A DNA stretch of 64,000 nucleotides, taken from Rhodotorula mucilaginosa. Taxonomy: Eukaryota; Basidiomycota; Microbotryomycetes; Sporidiobolales; Sporidiobolaceae. The notes beneath the pieces are model-generated. The model ran no database searches. It saw only the letters and a list, made by a program, of their open reading frames with translations, and was not told the DNA's origin. The position numbers and the translations under genes are program-made. The stretch is taken from NCBI GenBank assembly GCA_034406715.1, contig CP137874.1, positions 62,001 through 126,000 of the forward strand. Direction: 5' to 3'. Shown piece by piece: positions 23,401 to 35,769 of this stretch (position 1 is the stretch's first letter; each line of letters opens with the position of its first letter).

Positions 23401-23775
23401 TCAGAGCGGAGGTAGGACAAGGGAATGTAGGAGAGACTTCGCCGGCAGCGGCAGCTTGATGCCCAAAATTTTCCGCACATGGAGGACGTTTCGCACTGTC
23501 GATTTGATTGCCCAGAGTTTCGCCTTATCGTCCCAGCCAATCGACTCCGTCCGCGAGTGCGTACGGTCACTTTTTGGGGGTCAGCACGCTCGTACAAGGT
23601 CCTCATGAGCAGCTCATGCAGGAGTACAGCTTCGAAAGCGTGGTCAAAGCGCTGGGGAAGGGAGGCAATGGCGCTATCAGCAGAATGAACTCGGCTCGCG
23701 TGGTTGATCGAGTTTTGGCCCGAACTCTGCATTTCGACCTATCGCGGGCTCCTCCGGGACAAGACGATCAATCAT
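23401..23775 (-). CDS. Possible small gene of unknown function
   Basis: A minus-strand reading ends SIGWDDKAKLWAIKS, NVLHVRKILGIKLPLPAKSL, LHSLVLPPL with TGA at 23403-23401. This looks like real protein. Immediately upstream lies an intron-like end (GTGCTGACCCCCAAAAAG), and before it an in-phase exon reading AEFILLIAPLPPFPSALTT. A plausible start is ATG at 23775 (MIDRLVPEEPAI), joined by a short 44-nt intron (GTCGAA...GCGAG). That would give about 90 residues. The upstream junction is weak. No domain is recognised. It would lie antisense between two plus-strand genes. Confidence 0.35.
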
Positions 23776-24022
23776 CGGGTTTGCCCCGGCTCAGGTCTCT
23801 ATCTCTCTCCTCTCTCTCCCGTGTCTCTTTCGACTCTTTGCTTCACTCTCGACACCGCTTGCTGCATCGCGCGCAGGGAAAGCCTCGCTCGCACCCGGAC
23901 CGCTCCTCTTCGCCGACTTCGGGACACGAGAATCGTTTGATCGACGACCTCGAGTTTCCTTATCTCGACCCTCTCTCGCCCTTTCTCTACTCCCTAAGCA
24001 ACCCTCCGATTGACCGCACGAG

Positions 24023-26386
24023 ATGGTCAACGTCACATACACGCCAGATGGCTCCATGGTGGTCGACTATGATCCGTCATTAGGCGCGGACGGCGTCGCA
24101 ACCTGTGCGTTCTTGGCAACCGCCGTTGATAAGGAGATTGCCGTGATCCTGACCCACGAACCCCTCTACAGACAGCACCGGTGACATGGCCTGTGCGTAT
24201 ACGGCTCGGGATAAGCACATCAAAGGCATGGGCTGACGGAGCATATCGACTTGCAGTGGTCATCACGGCCGCAGTCCTCGTCATGATCATGTCTCCGGGC
24301 ATTGGCTTCCTCTACTCGGGTCTCCTCCGACGAAAGAATGCCCTCTCGATGATCTTCCTCTCTCTCGCCATCTACTCGGTGAGCCAACAAGCTCAAATCC
24401 GCCCCGGGACCAAGACGGGCTGACATGATAAACTCCCGTCTGCAGCTCGTCACCATCGCTTGGTTCTTCTGGGGCTACTCGCTCACTTTCGCACCCAACG
24501 GCTCAGCCTTCATCGGCAACCTGCACAACTTTGGCCTCATGAACGTTCTCGGCGAACCCTCCGTCGCGACGAGCAAGATTCCCGGCCTCTTGTTCGCCTT
24601 CTTCCAGCTCCAGTTCGCCACCGTCACGGCCTGCATCGCCGTTGGCGGTGCCGCTGAGCGCATCCGCACTGGCCCGCTCCTGCTTTGGATCTTCTGCTGG
24701 ACGACCATTGTCTGTGCGTCATCATCGCGGTCCTCGGCCTCCCCAAGCATCAAGTCAACCTACTGACCTTCACTGATGCGCAGACTCGCCTGTCGCTCAC
24801 TGGGTCTGGAGCCCCGAGTACGCACTCTTTCATATACACTCCTCCTCCTGTGCACAATATGCTGACGCGAGTCTCGGGACCCACAGCGGCTGGGCATTCA
24901 CCAAGCTCGGCGACCTCGACTTCGCCGGCGGCGGACCCGTCCACATCACGAGCGGCACGGCCGGTTTCATGCTCGCCTTCTTTGTTGGTCCTCGTCGCGG
25001 CTACGGCACGGCCAAGTTGGCCTTCCGTCCTCACTCGGTCTCGCACGTCGTTCTCGGAACTGTGAGTCGGCGACCCTCCGTCTTCCTTCGCACCGGGAAA
25101 ATCACCTGACATGGCTCGTGTTTCCCTCGCCCCCCAGGTGTTCCTCTGGTTCGGATGGTAAGCCACTGCGTCCTTCGTCTTGCGTCTACTCTTCCGCTGA
25201 ACCCGCGGTGTCATCGTCCCTAGGTTCGGATTCAACGCCGGATCGGAAGGCGGAATGAACCTCCGGACCATTCAGGCAGCGATTGTCACTCAGGTTGCCG
25301 CCTCCATGGGCGGATTGACTTGGGCAGCTCTGGACTTGTGCGTGTCTCCTCGCTCTTTCAACCTGCTATGTCGACTTCTTCGTCGCTGACACGGCCGTGC
25401 GCACGAACCTCCCTGCAGTATCTACACGAGGAAATGGTCGGCTACTTCGCTCTGCTCGGGTATCCTCGCCGGTCTCGTCGGCATCACCCCGGCGGCTGGA
25501 TACGTCGGCACGCCGGCTTCGCTGGCGATCGGTTTCGTCACCGCCGTCGTCGCCAACTACGCCACCGGGATCAAGATCCTGCTCAAGGTTGACGACGCCG
25601 TCGACACATTTGCGCTCCACGCCATCGGAGGCTTTACGTTAGTCCTCGTCTACTTCCCTGATCTTGTGGCCGCTCCGACTGACGAGGAGTCGTGACAGCG
25701 GCGCTTGCTTGACCGGTCTCTTTGCCGACGACCGCGTCACTTCGTTTGATGGCTACTCGAGCGGCAGCGGATGGATCAACCAGTACGTTCCGGTAGCGCA
25801 CACGATTTTCTCTTAATCCGAAGACTGACGGCTATCACTTTTGACTACAGCCACTACATCCAGCTCGGCTACCAGCGTAGGTTTCGTGGTGATACTGGCG
25901 CGCACTCGACGATGCAGTGGCTGATCGAGCCTTCTTTTCTTTCCCCAACAGTCGCCGGCGCCGTCACCATCATGGCTTGTGAGTCACGGCTCTCTGACCT
26001 CGGAGACGGAAACGCAACGACTCACTCAGTGCCATCCAAAAACTCTACCCACAGACACGGCCGTCGTCAGTCTGATCCTGTGCTACTTGATCAACTGGAT
26101 CCCTGGGATGCACTTCCGAGTGTCGACCGATTCCGAGATTGTCGGCATGGACGAGTCCGAGTGCGGCGAGTACGCGTACGACTTTGTCAGCATCCGGAAC
26201 GAGGTCCACCCCGGTGTCAGTGGCGAGGACGGACACACGACGGCGTACGGGTCTACGCGCGCTGGGTCGCTCGTCGAGCCGGAGCATGAGAAGGTGCCGG
26301 CAGGAGCAGGAGGGGGAGCGCACCCTGCCGCGCCGGTACCGAGCCCGCCCGCGTCGACTTCAGCGGCGTCGGGGACCAAGGCTTGA
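24023..26386 (+). CDS. MEP: Ammonium transporter, Amt/MEP family
   Basis: About 500 residues in many exons. It starts MVNVTYTPDGSMVVDYDPS and is rich in membrane helices. Amt signatures: SPGIGFLYSGLLRRKNALSM, YSPVAHWVW, the first pore His in DFAGGGPVHITSGTAG, FGFNAGSEGG, and the second pore His in DTFALHAIGG. Both twin-His residues that line the ammonium channel are present. The C-terminus has the cytosolic helix region (SEIVGMDESECGEYAYDF), whose counterpart gates trimeric transporters, then a disordered Gly/Pro/Ala tail. Yeast MEP proteins import ammonium under nitrogen limitation, and MEP2 types also signal filamentous growth. Which paralogue this is cannot be settled here. The start is the first in-frame ATG; the TGA is at 26384-26386. 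Confidence 0.93.
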
Positions 26387-27035
26387 GAAACGAGCTCGCT
26401 CGTCTTTGATCTCTCTCTCTCTCTCGCGCCCGCGCGCTCTACTCAACCTCGGAAAGATGAATCCTCCCCTTAGTATTTAAACCTGTCATTCTCTCTCTCT
26501 CTTCGTGCTCTCTGCGAGCTATACAATGTTGTGCCTTACATGCACGGTTTTTCGGATTTCTTTGCCTCAGTCTCCCTCCCCCTCGATGGTAATACAAAGT
26601 GAATTTCTAAGACGGCTATACTGTACGCTCGTTGTCGAGTGGGGAGAAACGAAGCATTTTTGATTCCGAGCTCTTCCGCTCCATGCATAGTCAATTCTCC
26701 GGACAAACGGTCAAGTCGATCAACGTTCGAGTCGGACGGGAACGACGGTATCTCGGCGATTTGAGGGGTGTGCGCACTTGAGCTCAAGAACAGAGATTGT
26801 GTGTGTGCACTCGCTGACCCCCGCGGATGTGGGCGCCGTACGCGGATGAGCTCTGATCTCTCTTAAGACGGAAAACATCGCCGCTGCCAAAGAATCAAAC
26901 GTCAACCTGTCTGGGTTCACATTCGCTTTGTCGCGAAAACGGTCTCGCTGTTCCCCGGTGAGAGCGACGCGGAGGGTCTACAACAGCAGTTCCCACAAAT
27001 TTCGGAGGAGTCGGAGTCGGTCCGGGAAAGGCGGT
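26387..27035. terminator. Convergent 3' region between MEP and EMC4
   Basis: 649 bp with CT-rich stretches (runs of TCTC after 26410) and no supported gene. It should hold both 3' UTRs. Confidence 0.4.
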
Positions 27036-27948
27036 TCACGTAGGCGGAGGGACAACTTGAGCGGCGGCGGCCGGCATGACCTTGATTTCGAGTGGAAGAC
27101 GAGCGGGGGTCGAGGTCAAAGTCGAGGTCGAGTTGGCGAGGAGCCAGGTGCCGAGCCAGGTCCCGCCAAAGATGGGAGCCCAATCTTCGGCGGAATCGGG
27201 CAAGAGTCCCATCGAGCGGATCTTCCACAACGCGACGGCCTGGTAAAATGCAAACGCGAATTCGGTCGCAGTCGGTCAGCGCCCACAATGCGAGTTGAAG
27301 TTTTTTAGGGGGGGAAGGGGAGACTTGCGAGGAGTCCGAGTTGGCAGACGACGTAGACGACCTTTTGTTGCAGGAATGACTGCGGGGTTGCTGTTGCTGT
27401 TGTTCGGCCGTCGGCGTGGTTGGAGGAGGTAGAGGATCGCGGCTTGACGGCGGCGTCGAATCCGGCGAAAGCTGTAGGCAGAGCACGCGGTTCATGAGCA
27501 CATGTGAGGGAAGAGAGGGAGAGGAACACGCCCCCCCTCACCTTGTTGTACGCCCATGGCGCCTGCGACTGCCTGCTTGAGCAAGAACCACACGCTCATG
27601 ATACTAAAGATCTGGATGCCGGATCCGGACATGTACATCATAAAGGCCTGCATGGGGACTTGTTTCGCCGGGGCGGTGGCGAGTTCCCATGCCTTTTGCT
27701 GGCGCAGCTCGTCGAGGTCGACGGGGGGTCGAGGGCGGGTCGAAGCAGGCTTGACTTGATTCGACTTGGTAGTGGACTGGAGAGCAGCTGCTGCCGTGTA
27801 GCCTGGAGGAGCGACCACCTTGACCTTGTTGGCGCTGATGGGGTGCGGGTCATCAACTCGACGCCTCGCTTGGGGAGGGAGAGGGACCTTACGGAGGGAG
27901 AGAGTAATCCAGAGTCCATGGACTCGTCGATGCAGCAGCTGTCGGCAT
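27036..27948 (-). CDS. EMC4: ER membrane protein complex subunit 4
   Basis: Reading from ATG 27948: MPTAAASTSPWTLDYSLPP, then an intron, then ANKVKVVAPPGYTAAAALQ, with DELRQQKAWELATAPAKQVP, FMMYMSGSGIQIFSIMSVW, FLQQKVVYVVCQLGLL and ALWKIRSMGLLPDSAEDW. These match EMC4 (TMEM85/DUF1077): cytosolic N-terminus, MYMSG in the first membrane helix, and the C-terminal KxxSMGLLP motif. EMC4 is part of the EMC insertase that places tail-anchored and multipass proteins in the ER membrane. The protein runs past the usual C-terminus by about 40 residues (Thr/Ser/Leu-rich, then PAAAAQVVPPPT), which is longer than in animals. Four exons. It diverges from the AP endonuclease gene with 242 bp between start codons. 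Confidence 0.9.
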
Positions 27949-28190
27949 CGTCGGCTCGTTCGATCGGTCGGGGTGAGCAGGCGGAGTGAGAGAGAAGCGC
28001 TCTCTCTTTCACTTGCTCTCGATTCTGGTGCAAGGGCAGATTGGGGGTCTGCCTGGCTGGCTTGGACTGTGCTTCGAGGGCGGTACTCCGCTGCTCCGCT
28101 CAGCTTGTCCTTGCTCAACTCGCTCGCTCGCTTCGTCGCTCTCGGCCCCACCAGCGACCACCTCGTCGGCGCTGGCTTGCCCGCTCTAAA
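27949..28190. promoter_or_regulatory. Short bidirectional promoter (EMC4 / AP endonuclease)
   Basis: 242 bp between two divergent start codons must hold both promoters and 5' UTRs. CTCTCTCTTTC runs are present. No TATA box is evident. Confidence 0.6.
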
Positions 28191-29741
28191 ATGACGACCA
28201 GATCCAGACCACAACAAGACCCAGAAGCCGCGGACGACGACGAGCGCCCGCGGACGTCCAAACGCGCTCGGAACGGTCCAGGAACTCTGCCCGACAATCC
28301 GCTTGTTCTCTTCAAGGAACCGAGCGGCACGACTCAGATCGCCACCTGGAACGTTGCCGGACTCCGATCCTGCAACGCCGAAAAGTGGAAGGTGAAGCAA
28401 GCGCACGACTCCCGTCAACCGGGAAAAGCCTCGCGAACTGACGAAAAAGAGACGCCACCGCCCGCGCGCAGTTTGGGTTCCGGCTGTACGTCGAAGCTGA
28501 AGATCCTCACATCCTCGCCATCACCGAAGTGAACGAGCAAGACCCCGACGCCGTGTTCGAGACCGATCCCAACTTTGCCTTCCTGCGCGAGCGGTACCCG
28601 TACCGGTACTGGTCTCGCAAAGTCGCCGTCGTGAGCAAACTCGCCCCCGTCTCCCCGCCCATGTACGGATTCCCGTTCTCGTCCCCCGAAGAAGAAGCTC
28701 GGCGCTACGATCCCGAAGACGCCCGCGCGCGGTGCCTCACGCTCGAATTCGAGCACCTCTTCCTCGTGACGACGTACGTCCCCAATTCGGGGAGCGAGTT
28801 CAAGAACCTCGAGCGGCGCAAACTCTGGGCGGCCGAGTTTGAACCTCACTTGCGCCGCCTCGACGCTCGCAAGCCCGTCATCTGGTGCGGAGACTTTAAC
28901 GTCGTCCGGACCCTCTCGCCCGACTCGAACGAGACGAACGATCTGCAGTGGCCGCAGAACATGGGGCGCGTCGCGGGCACGCACCAGGTCGAACGGGACG
29001 CGCATGAGAGGTTGTTGGGCCCGCAACCGTGGTTGAAGGATCCGAAACGACCCGGTCCGGTGTTTGTCGACGTCTGGAGGCTCATTCACGGACCCGAATG
29101 GCGGCAGTACACGTGAGTGGAGTGTTTCCCCCCGTCTTCCGTGGGGGTGTTGTTCACTCTATTCTCTCCCTTTCCACATCTCGACACCAAAACCAGGCAT
29201 TCGTCGAAAAAGTTGGGCGGATGGCGCAGTAAGTTCCCTTTTCCTTCTTTTGGGTGTCCCACCCACCCGCGACGGAGAGGGCTTCCACGACAGAATGGGC
29301 TAACGAAACTCTTCCCTTCACCCAATAGTCGACGGCTTCATCGTCTCGGAACGGTTCCTGTGGCGCATCCGCAAATGCAAAATTCGGCAAGAGGTGCGTT
29401 CGGTCCGGGCAGCTTGGCCTCTTCCTCCCTTCCCATTGTTCCACCACTCAACGGAGTGAAAGGTGGTTTCTGTCCACGGCTTGCTCATGTACGCGGGACT
29501 GTGGGATCGTTCGACCACGACGAGCGAGATGAGCATAGCGCCTTCGATAAGGGACGACAGAAACGCTGACTCGCGGACTTTTCATTGCGCTCTATGCACG
29601 TACGTGAAAACTTGCGGACGTCTACACCTACGTATGTCCCAGGTCAAGAGAAAGTTCTGGCCTGCCCAGGACGTCGTCAAGCTCGGTGCATTGTCGGACC
29701 ACTGGCCCGTCTGGCTCTCGCTCGAGATGGAGTCGCTCTGA
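28191..29741 (+). CDS. ExoIII/APE1-type AP endonuclease-like protein
   Basis: Spliced product of about 370 residues. A basic N-terminal region (MTTRSRPQQ..., KRAR) could be a nuclear signal. The endonuclease/exonuclease/phosphatase fold follows: TTQIATWNVAGLRSC, HILAITEVNEQD (metal-binding Glu), LFLVTTYVPNSGSEFKNLERR, VIWCGDFNVV (catalytic Asp/Asn), WRIDGFIVSERFLW and GALSDHWPVWLSLE (catalytic Asp-His). This order matches APE1/ExoIII, which cuts DNA 5' of abasic sites in base excision repair. It departs from typical members: the usual LQETK box reads AITEVNE, GDLNV reads GDFNV, and an extra segment lies after residue 60. It could be a diverged paralogue with another nuclease substrate. Introns near 28390-28465, 29114-29195, 29230-29330 and 29395-29640. 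Confidence 0.8.
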
Positions 29742-30164
29742 AATCACGGCAGCGGGCGGCGCTCAAAACGTCATCTCTAGAGCTGCTGGACTTTGTTCTT
29801 CCGGACGATGTACAGACACACCTCTCTCCGCTTTTGTTTCTCGCGACCTGTCTCTCTCCCTGTCGTCAACTTACTTGTTGTTTATATGATTCTTGCACTG
29901 CATCAACACTGCAACAGCTTCTTTCGTTCTAGGTTACACGTACGATCGCAGCGCTACAGTTGAAATAGTTGAAGTTAGTGTATGTGTTTAATTGGCGATT
30001 GAAAATGAACCGTTGGAGAGAGAGACGCGCCGTCGGCTGCCGGCCGGCCAAGCGAGCGACGCGTGCACTTTTGATCAACAACTCGACACGCCAGCTGTAG
30101 CCATCCCGCTCAGGAGGAGCCGAGCAAGCGACCAAAGCTACGGAGGGCAGACCGGGATTCAGAA
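29742..30164. other. Intergenic region
   Basis: 423 bp between two plus-strand genes, AT-richer than the flanks. 3' UTR and promoter are expected; nothing else seen. Confidence 0.4.
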
Positions 30165-33100
30165 ATGGCGACTGCAACATCAGGTGCCAGCGGACCCGGT
30201 CGAGGAGGAGGAGGCGGAGGCGGAGTCCGGACGACGAACCGGTACTCGGCGCTGCAGAGCTTGATCGCAGACCAGGACGACATCGAAGATGAACTGGCGC
30301 ACGGTCAGTCCTCCGTTCTCCGCCCGCCTGGAAAGAGAGAGTCCCCCTTCCGCCCTCTCTCTTTCGTGGTGGGGCAGCGAGCGGGTCAATATTCGCTGGA
30401 TGAGAGGGGGCGGGCATGTCATTCAGGGCTATGCTCTCTACTGAACAGGGGGGCACTGCGTAAGAGGTCACTGACGCCTTGCTCCGTGCCTGCGTGCAGC
30501 CCAGAAACGACTCCGCGACCTCAAGTCTCGCATCTCGGCCCAGTCCAAGAAGAACTTTGTCCTCGAGAGGGACGTCCGTTACCTCGACGGCAGGATCGCC
30601 CTCCTCATTCAAAACGTGAGTGACGCGGGACGCGGGGGGGGGGGGGGGGTCATCTCAATGACCTGCCGGAAGCGACGTAGCACGGGATCTGGGAAACTGA
30701 TATCGGATCTTGCATCTCGCTGCTGCAGCGCATGGCCCTCGACGAGCGAGAAGAAGTCAAGGAACACTTGGAGGATGTCGACGTCGATGGCGAAGCAGAG
30801 ATGGACGAGAGGAGGATGCAGGTTCGTTTCCCCATTCCAGTTCGATGCGCAAAGAGTTTCCTAGAATTCGCTTGACTTATGACGAGCGTCTCTTGCTGCA
30901 GCAATACTCGAACCTCTTCTTTCTGCTCCAGTCCGAGCCTCGGCACATCGCTTCGCTGTGTCGACTCGTCTCACTCAGCGAAATCGACACCCTCCTTCAG
31001 ACCGTCATGTTCACCCTCTACGGTAACCAATACGAATCAAGAGAAGAGCACCTCCTCTTGACCATGTTTCAAGTACGTGGCTTCTTTTCCCAGTCCAGGC
31101 GACTAGAGACACTGATCCGTAGCACCGACTCGCCCCCGCAGTCGGTTCTGACGGCTCAATTCGAGACGGCGACGGAATTCGGTTCGCTGCTGCGCGCCAA
31201 CACGCCCGTCTCGCGAATGATGACGACCTATACGCGCCGAGGTCCCGGCCAGAGCTACCTCAAGAGCGTGCTCGCGGAACGGATCAATAGCTTGATCGAA
31301 CACAAGGACTTGAACCTCGAGATCAACCCCCTCAAGGTGCGCCGTTCGGGAGTCGCGCGTCATGAGAAGCCGACTGAATCACTCCTTTCTTTCTTGCGCT
31401 GCGCCAGGTGTACGAGCAAATGCTCAACTCGATCGAGGACGAGACGGGCCAACTCCCTCCCGACTTGCCCCGGACCGTCACGCCCGAGATTGCCGCCGCA
31501 AACCCGGACGTTCGCAACATTGTCACGCCGAGGTTGACCATGTTGATGGAGATTGCCAACAGCTTCTTGCTCACCATCATGAACAGCCTCGAGAGCGTCC
31601 CTTATGGGATCCGGTGGATCTGCAAACAGATCCGCAGCCTGACTCGAGTGAGCCTCTCCTTTTCTCGAGTACGTGCCTGTATGTATATCTCCCGTGCGCT
31701 GACCGATGGCCTTACGTGCGACGCGCGAAAACCACAGCGAAAATACCCCGAGGCGAACGATTACGCCATCTGTTCCCTCATCGGCGGCTTCTTCTTTCTC
31801 CGCTTTGTCAACCCGGCGATCGTCACCCCGCAAGCGTACATGCTCATCGATTCACTACCGACGAGCGCGAAACATCCGCGGCGGACTCTCACCCTCGTAC
31901 GTTCGTTCGGACCCAGCCAGCCTCGTTCTCCTCCGTTCGCAAGCATCCTGCCGAGGTCCCCCAAACTAACCGGTATGAACATGCGGCACACACGCCCAGA
32001 TCGCCAAGATGTTGCAAAACCTGGCCAACAAGCCGTCCTACTCGAAAGAGGCGTACATGATGTCACTCCAGCCGTTTATCGACAACAACAAGGCGCGGAT
32101 GAACCAGTTCCTAAACGCCCTGTGCGAGGTGCCAGATTTCTACGACTCGCTCGAGGTGAGTTCCTTCTGGATCCTGGAGAGTTTAGCGTGACAATCGCCA
32201 TGTTTTCTGTTCGATCTGACTTTGTTCGCCCGGACGCTTCTTCTCCCGCGCAGACGGACCAGTACATCGCCTTGTCGAAGAAGGACTTGCAGATCTCGAT
32301 CACGCTCAACGAGCTGTACAACACGCAGAGCCTGCTGGTGCAGCACCTGGATATCCTTGTCCGTATTTCTTTTAATCTCGACCGACCCACCGAGCTGGAA
32401 CTGACTGACGTACCTTCGTGACCAACTGCAGGCCCGGCAGGACAAAGACCACCTACGCGTCCTGCTCGAGGAACTCGGGCCGGCGCCGGGTCAGGTCCCG
32501 CGGAAAGAGAACCGGACGGTCGAGTTGCCGCTCTTCTCACGGTGGGAGATGCCGATCCAGGACCTGACCACCGCGCTGATGGCCGAGAACAACGTCACGC
32601 AAAACGACATCCTCTACCTCGAGACCAAGTCGATCTTTGTCCAGCTGATTCGGTCGATCCCGCGCCTCGCCGACAAGCGACCGATCATCCTCCCGCTCGT
32701 GGCCGAAACGGCGGCGACGGCGAAAGACGCGACCCTCGTCCGGAAGGGGATCAAGGTGCAAGAGATGCTCCGCGAACTCGAAGAGTTGCGCCTCGTCGAT
32801 CGCAAGGACAACTACCGCCTCTTGACGGACGAAGTCGGCGCCGAACTCGCCCACCTCGGCAACCTGCGCGAAAAATTCGTCCTCGAGACGCGCTCGCTCG
32901 AGGCCGTCTTCAAGACGATCTGTGACCACAACGCGTACCTCCGGTCCCAACTCGAGCAGTACAAAGCCTACTTGCAGAATGTGCGCCAGACGAGCGGAGG
33001 CGGCAAGAAGGGCACGGGCGGCGTCGGGGTCGTGACTGTCGCCGGCAAGGACAAGAAACCCGTTCAGAACCAAGTCCTCGGCCCGTACAAGTTTACGCAC

Positions 33101-33602
33101 CAGCAGTTTGAGAAGGACGGAGTCATCATCGAGACGAACGTGCCCGAGAACCGGTCAGTGCGGGGCGCGTCTCTGGCTTCTCTCGAGTGCGCAAAGGGAA
33201 ATTGACCCCTTTTCATCGGCGGGAAACAGGCGACCGAGTATCTACTTCCTCGTCACTTCGCCGTCTCCGGGCGCTTTCCTGATCGCCCTGCACTAGTAAG
33301 TGCTCTTGCGCTGTCTCTTGATCCGGGAACCCTCTAGCTGACGACCCCCTTTCTTTCGACCCCGACAGCAAAGGACGAGAGAAGGCGATTCTCGAGATGG
33401 ACCTCAAGATCGACGACCTCCTCGAGAAGAAGAACCAAGGCGTCGACTCGCTCGACATGGAGTATGTCAGCCTCAACGTCAACAAAGTCCTCGCGCTGTT
33501 GAACAAGTACGTCGCCGCGAATGGTTTCGCACATTTGAAGGCTCTCGGTCCGGGACTGATTCTATATACGCTGCATGTAGGACTTTCCAACGCAAGAAGT
33601 AG
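30165..33602 (+). CDS. Ras GTPase-activating protein, IQGAP-related (RasGAP plus RasGAP_C)
   Basis: About 800 residues in some twelve exons, from [15 protein letters not shown] to LNKTFQRKK (TAG at 33600-33602). A coiled coil follows the Gly-rich N-terminus ([18 protein letters not shown]). The RasGAP domain includes [12 protein letters not shown], where the Arg is the likely arginine finger, and [17 protein letters not shown], the FLR...PAI signature. The C-terminal block ([20 protein letters not shown], then [19 protein letters not shown] and [11 protein letters not shown]) is the RasGAP_C domain that defines IQGAP and S. pombe Gap1-type proteins. No CH domain or IQ motifs are present, so it is the short fungal form that stimulates GTP hydrolysis by Ras. 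The intron after [14 protein letters not shown] contains a run of 16 G. Confidence 0.88.
30634..30649 (+). repeat. Poly-G tract (16 G) in an intron
   Basis: An uninterrupted run of G just downstream of a GTGAGT donor in the RasGAP gene. Its length is probably unreliable in short-read data. Confidence 0.9.
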
Positions 33603-33864
33603 AGAGCCGTCTCCGTCGCACCTTCAGATAAAACCCCCATCGCTATACCCTTCCCCCTAATCTTCGCTTTTCTCGCGGCGCGGGCGCAGGCCGATCCGGA
33701 ACTCTCCTCCGCCGCGCTGTTTCGTCTTTGAACCCGACTTCCAACCCTCCATACCCGATCCGGATAGTTTACTTCAGTGTCTGTCTAATATTGTTTCTGT
33801 AACACCCGATTTGAGGCAGAGTTTCCTCTAGCGAGGCGAATCATCGCGAGCAGCGTCCGGCTCG

Positions 33865-35492
33865 CTAGACAACTTCCGTCGAGCTGGTCGAGCCAAAGAC
33901 CATAGGCCAGAGCTTTCGCATGGAGGAATAGTCATCAGCCAGGCAGTTGAACTCACGACAAGGCTCTTCTCGACGCACCTTGACGTCTTTGTCTTGTTCA
34001 GCGACGATAATCTCGGCAAAGTCTCGGAAGCCGGAAGAGCGATACAGCGGCAGACCAACTGGACAAGGATCATGGCGCATCAGCTCGAATCACATGTGGC
34101 CCCGAACGGAGGTACTGCTCACATTCGGTTGACTCGAGAGTGAGCGGCAGGTTCTCCGCCACCGCGAGGTCGATCGCAGATCGGAGCAGACGCTTGCCAA
34201 CGCCGGCTCCTTGTGCTGCCGGGTCGATCGACAAGATGTGGAGATCTGGATAGATTGGATTTTCAGCAAAAGAGGATGGGTCTCCGGTCTGGAGAGAACT
34301 TGACACTGACTCCAATGAGGGAAAGGAACGGTGTTGGCATGGCGATCCAGCGCGCCGAGGAGTTCACGCGAGCGAACGGGATCCGCACCCTCCATGAGCG
34401 GACGCTCAGGCTTCTCTTTCTCCTCAGCCGGGCGATCCTTGGCCGCTGGCTCCCTCGTAGTCCACGCAAAGCCGAGAGGTTTCCACCCTCGTTTCGCCAC
34501 CGTGATGACCGACCCGCCGTTGTTCTTCTCCTCCGCTTCGTTCATGACCTTGGTGAATCGCTTGACGAAGAACTCGTTAAATACGTCTGGATCGACATCC
34601 GTATGCAGGTAGCGCATGATCTTGGTCGGCTCGAACGCGAGGCGGTGTAGGCTCGCAAGCCCTGGAAGGTCATCGCGAGTGGCGGAGACGAGCACGATGG
34701 GTTCGCGACGCAGCGGGTAGAGCTGTCGGAGGTCTCGTCAATTGAGAACAGGGACGCTGAATGACGAGGAAGAGAGATGAACGCACGACAATATCCGGAT
34801 CGGACGTAGGACGCTGCGGTTCTCCGTGCAATTCAAAGCCGAAGCGTTCGTACAGCGAGAGACCTCCTGCGCGGGAAGCCTGATGAGCTCCGACAGGTAT
34901 ACATAGTCTCAGAGTCGGTAGCTCGCACCTGAGGTGGCGCTGAGATGGACAGGAACGGCCTGCTCGTCTGCTTGTTTGCAAATGTGGCGTAGTAGAGCCG
35001 AGCCTATACGCCCTCCTTGTGCTGCGGGATCCACAGCCAAGGTACCGACGTCTATGCGGATAATTGATCAGCTGCGGCCAGTGGCCTTTGGAGGAGATGA
35101 ACGCAGAGCTTACAAAAATGCGGTTCCTCGATCTTTTTGTGTTCCGATCCGAATAACTCGTTCGCCAGTTCGAGATTAGTCCCTGGAGGGAACCGGTCCC
35201 CCGAAGTATCCGGCTCCGAAGGGTCGCCTTCCGTTGCTGCCGGATCTGACGAAGGAGTGGTCCACACGGCGTAGCCGACCGGAGTTCCTCCCCGAGTGGC
35301 TTTGACGATTTGGCAATTCGGCTTCTGAGCGGCCGAGCGAGCACGGGCCGCGAGTGAGGTGACGTGCACAGCTGGGTCGACGTCGCCGAACACGCGTTGG
35401 TGCATTATCAAGGGAGAGAACGCCCGCAGAGTCAGAGCAGCGAGCAACTCGTGTTCGTCGTCGGCAACCGGAGAGATGACGAGCGCTTCCAT
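33865..35492 (-). CDS. Double-domain GNAT acetyltransferase, copy 2
   Basis: Reading from ATG 35492 (MEALVISPVADDEHELLAAL). First GNAT domain: TLRAFSPLIMHQRVFG, TPVGYAVWTTP, the acetyl-CoA loop VDPAAQGGRIGSALLRH, and GLSLYERFGFELHGEP. A short intron then joins DPDIV to LYPLRREPIVLVSAT, opening a second GNAT domain: RDDLPGLASLHRLAFEP, KPLGFAWTTREPAAKD, LSIDPAAQGAGVGKRLLRS, VGLPLYRSSGFRDF, ending LWPMVFGSTSSTEVV at 33865. The Q/RxxGxG/A loop binds the CoA pyrophosphate in both domains. GNAT enzymes move acetyl groups to amines; the substrate here is unknown. The neighbour at 35770-37419 has the same two-domain layout and matching intron positions, so the pair arose by tandem duplication. The last 66-nt intron is a multiple of three, so retention would not break the frame. 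Confidence 0.75.
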
Positions 35493-35769
35493 CTTGGTCG
35501 TCGCCGCAGTGCACACGAGCAAGAGAGGCGCCGCGCGAGGAGTCCGTCCAGTATGCTCGACAGCTCAAGGGAGTCAACCTGCAGCCGGCAAATTCGCTTC
35601 GTCGCTCGGCCGAGTCGGCTCGGTGGTGCACCGCATGGTTCCGCACGCTTGACTCGCTTACGATGGAAATTGCAACAGCGTCGTGTGAGGGGATATGTGC
35701 ACAGGTTCCCTGCTATTACAATTTGTCCGTACTTCCGATCGTCTTTCTTCCATTGAGTGTCGCAGAACG

